This document shows positions 4,535-5,170 of a stretch of DNA of 5,170 bases, piece by piece. How positions within the stretch are numbered: position 1 is the stretch's first letter; each line of letters opens with the position of its first letter. The translations under genes were made by a program, and so were the position numbers. Source of the DNA: an uncultured Clostridia bacterium. GTDB lineage: Bacteria > Bacillota > Clostridia > Oscillospirales > Ruminococcaceae. The stretch is taken from assembly GCA_944388825.1 (NCBI GenBank), contig CALXKG010000038.1:1-5170 (forward strand), in the 5' to 3' direction. The notes beneath the pieces are model-generated. The model was not told the DNA's origin. It worked only from the letters and a program-made list of their open reading frames with translations, and did no database searches.

Positions 4535-5170
4535 TTATTCCGGCAGGGTGAAGGTCTCCGCCGCCTGCCAGCCGAGCGATGCGGTGGAAAAGAGCGGGTT
4601 CCCCCAGAGGGACAGCGTGATGTCGGCGGGGACCGGATCGTGAATGTAGGAAAGGGTGATCCGACTGCCGCCCTCCCGGCGGTCCGCTTTGCAGCGGGCG
4701 CAGGCCTTGAAAAGAATCGCGCTGTCCGGCGTCCCCAGCTGGCTGCCGGTGAATTCGGCCGACTGAAAGGTGAGGTGGGTGGTACCGATGGCGCCGCCAT
4801 CCTGCCATCCCGGCAGGGCGCGGTCTTTGGCCCAGATCCTGCCGTCCCATTCTGCCGGGAGATACCCTTCCGCGATCTGGGCTGTAAAGGCGTCCTCTCC
4901 GGCCGGCTTAATATCGCCGGTAAAGGTATAGGCGGGGTAAAGGTAGTAAAACGTGTCCGACTGGAAGACGCTCAGGGAAAAGTCAAGCCCGACAGGGGCC
5001 TCTGCCGCCGGTATTGTCTCGGTCGAGACAAACCGCATGGAATCCATCTCGCCGGTTTCCCATAAATCGGCGGCGATCCAATCCATAAATTCGGGGTCCA
5101 TCTGCGCCGCTGTCCCTTCCGGGACACCCGCCTGTCGGAAGATTTCCCCGCTGGACGGTGGCGCGGGTTC
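4535..5170 (-). CDS. Unrecognised protein, C-terminal part (5' end outside window)
   Basis: The frame stays open from the window edge at 5170 to a TAA at 4535-4537, giving 211 residues. I do not recognise the family. A Pro/Ser-rich stretch (PAPPSSG) lies at the visible N-terminal end and could be a linker after a signal peptide or membrane anchor outside the window; that is inference. The rest is acidic and rich in aromatic residues, with alternating patterns suggesting a beta-rich, possibly extracytoplasmic domain (FYYLYPAYTFTGDI; ITLSYIHDPVPADITLSLWG). A single CARC pair lies near the C-terminal third (fragment residues about 158-161), followed by a basic KADRREGG. No transmembrane segment is visible in this part. 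The ATG at 5101 could be a start, but no ribosome binding site precedes it and the frame continues upstream, so I treat the gene as partial. It converges on spoVG, with 60 nt between the two stop codons. Confidence 0.7.
   Translation of the reverse strand, partial: EPAPPSSGEIFRQAGVPEGTAAQMDPEFMDWIAADLWETGEMDSMRFVSTETIPAAEAPVGLDFSLSVFQSDTFYYLYPAYTFTGDIKPAGEDAFTAQIAEGYLPAEWDGRIWAKDRALPGWQDGGAIGTTHLTFQSAEFTGSQLGTPDSAILFKACARCKADRREGGSRITLSYIHDPVPADITLSLWGNPLFSTASLGWQAAETFTLPE

Noticed and set aside
1..5170. CRISPR arrays, tRNA or rRNA genes, insertion sequences, phage or defence genes
   Set aside because: Reading through the window I saw no spaced direct repeats, no cloverleaf or rRNA-like stretches, no transposase motifs and no terminal inverted repeats. 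The content is ordinary housekeeping genes.

Overview
The window looks like a piece of a GC-rich (about 60% or more by eye) chromosome from a spore-forming or sporulation-related Firmicute, most likely a Clostridia of the Oscillospiraceae/Ruminococcaceae type. The reasons are strong AGGAGG-type ribosome binding sites, tightly packed genes, a SpoVG homologue, a small membrane protein of a kind seen in Clostridia, and a TenA/ThiM/ThiE/ThiD salvage set. This placement is inference; no rRNA or other phylogenetic marker is present.

Region 1 (1-2584, + strand) is a thiamine salvage operon. It holds the C-terminal part of ThiD (HMP/HMP-P kinase), then a single 484-residue protein that joins TenA (thiaminase II / aminopyrimidine aminohydrolase) to ThiM (hydroxyethylthiazole kinase), then ThiE (thiamine-phosphate synthase). 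TenA makes HMP from damaged thiamine pyrimidine, ThiD phosphorylates HMP twice, ThiM phosphorylates the thiazole, and ThiE joins the two halves. The genes are 13 nt apart or overlapping, so they are almost certainly co-transcribed. Any TPP riboswitch would lie upstream of the window. A strong bidirectional terminator (2607-2641) ends the operon.

Region 2 (2647-3903, - strand) converges on that terminator. In transcription order it holds a two-TM-segment membrane protein (DUF6106-like), acpS (holo-ACP synthase, overlapping the previous gene by 35 nt), and a 12-cysteine DUF3795-type protein whose start lies 2 nt after the acpS stop. A good sigma-A-type promoter with an extended -10 lies at 3958-3986.

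Region 3 (3904-4111) is an AT-richer divergent intergenic region with two abutting palindromes, one covering the -35 box of the leftward promoter, and a perfect TATAAT on the + strand ahead of spoVG.

Region 4 (4112-4474, +) is spoVG, a small RNA/DNA-binding regulator. A GC-rich hairpin follows it. Convergent to it is the C-terminal part (4535-5170, -) of a protein I do not recognise, which runs off the window.

No mobile element, CRISPR array, tRNA or rRNA was seen. The most noteworthy items are the TenA-ThiM fusion, the paired palindromes between the divergent genes, and the compact membrane protein-acpS-DUF3795 operon. None of these by itself demonstrates a new biological system.
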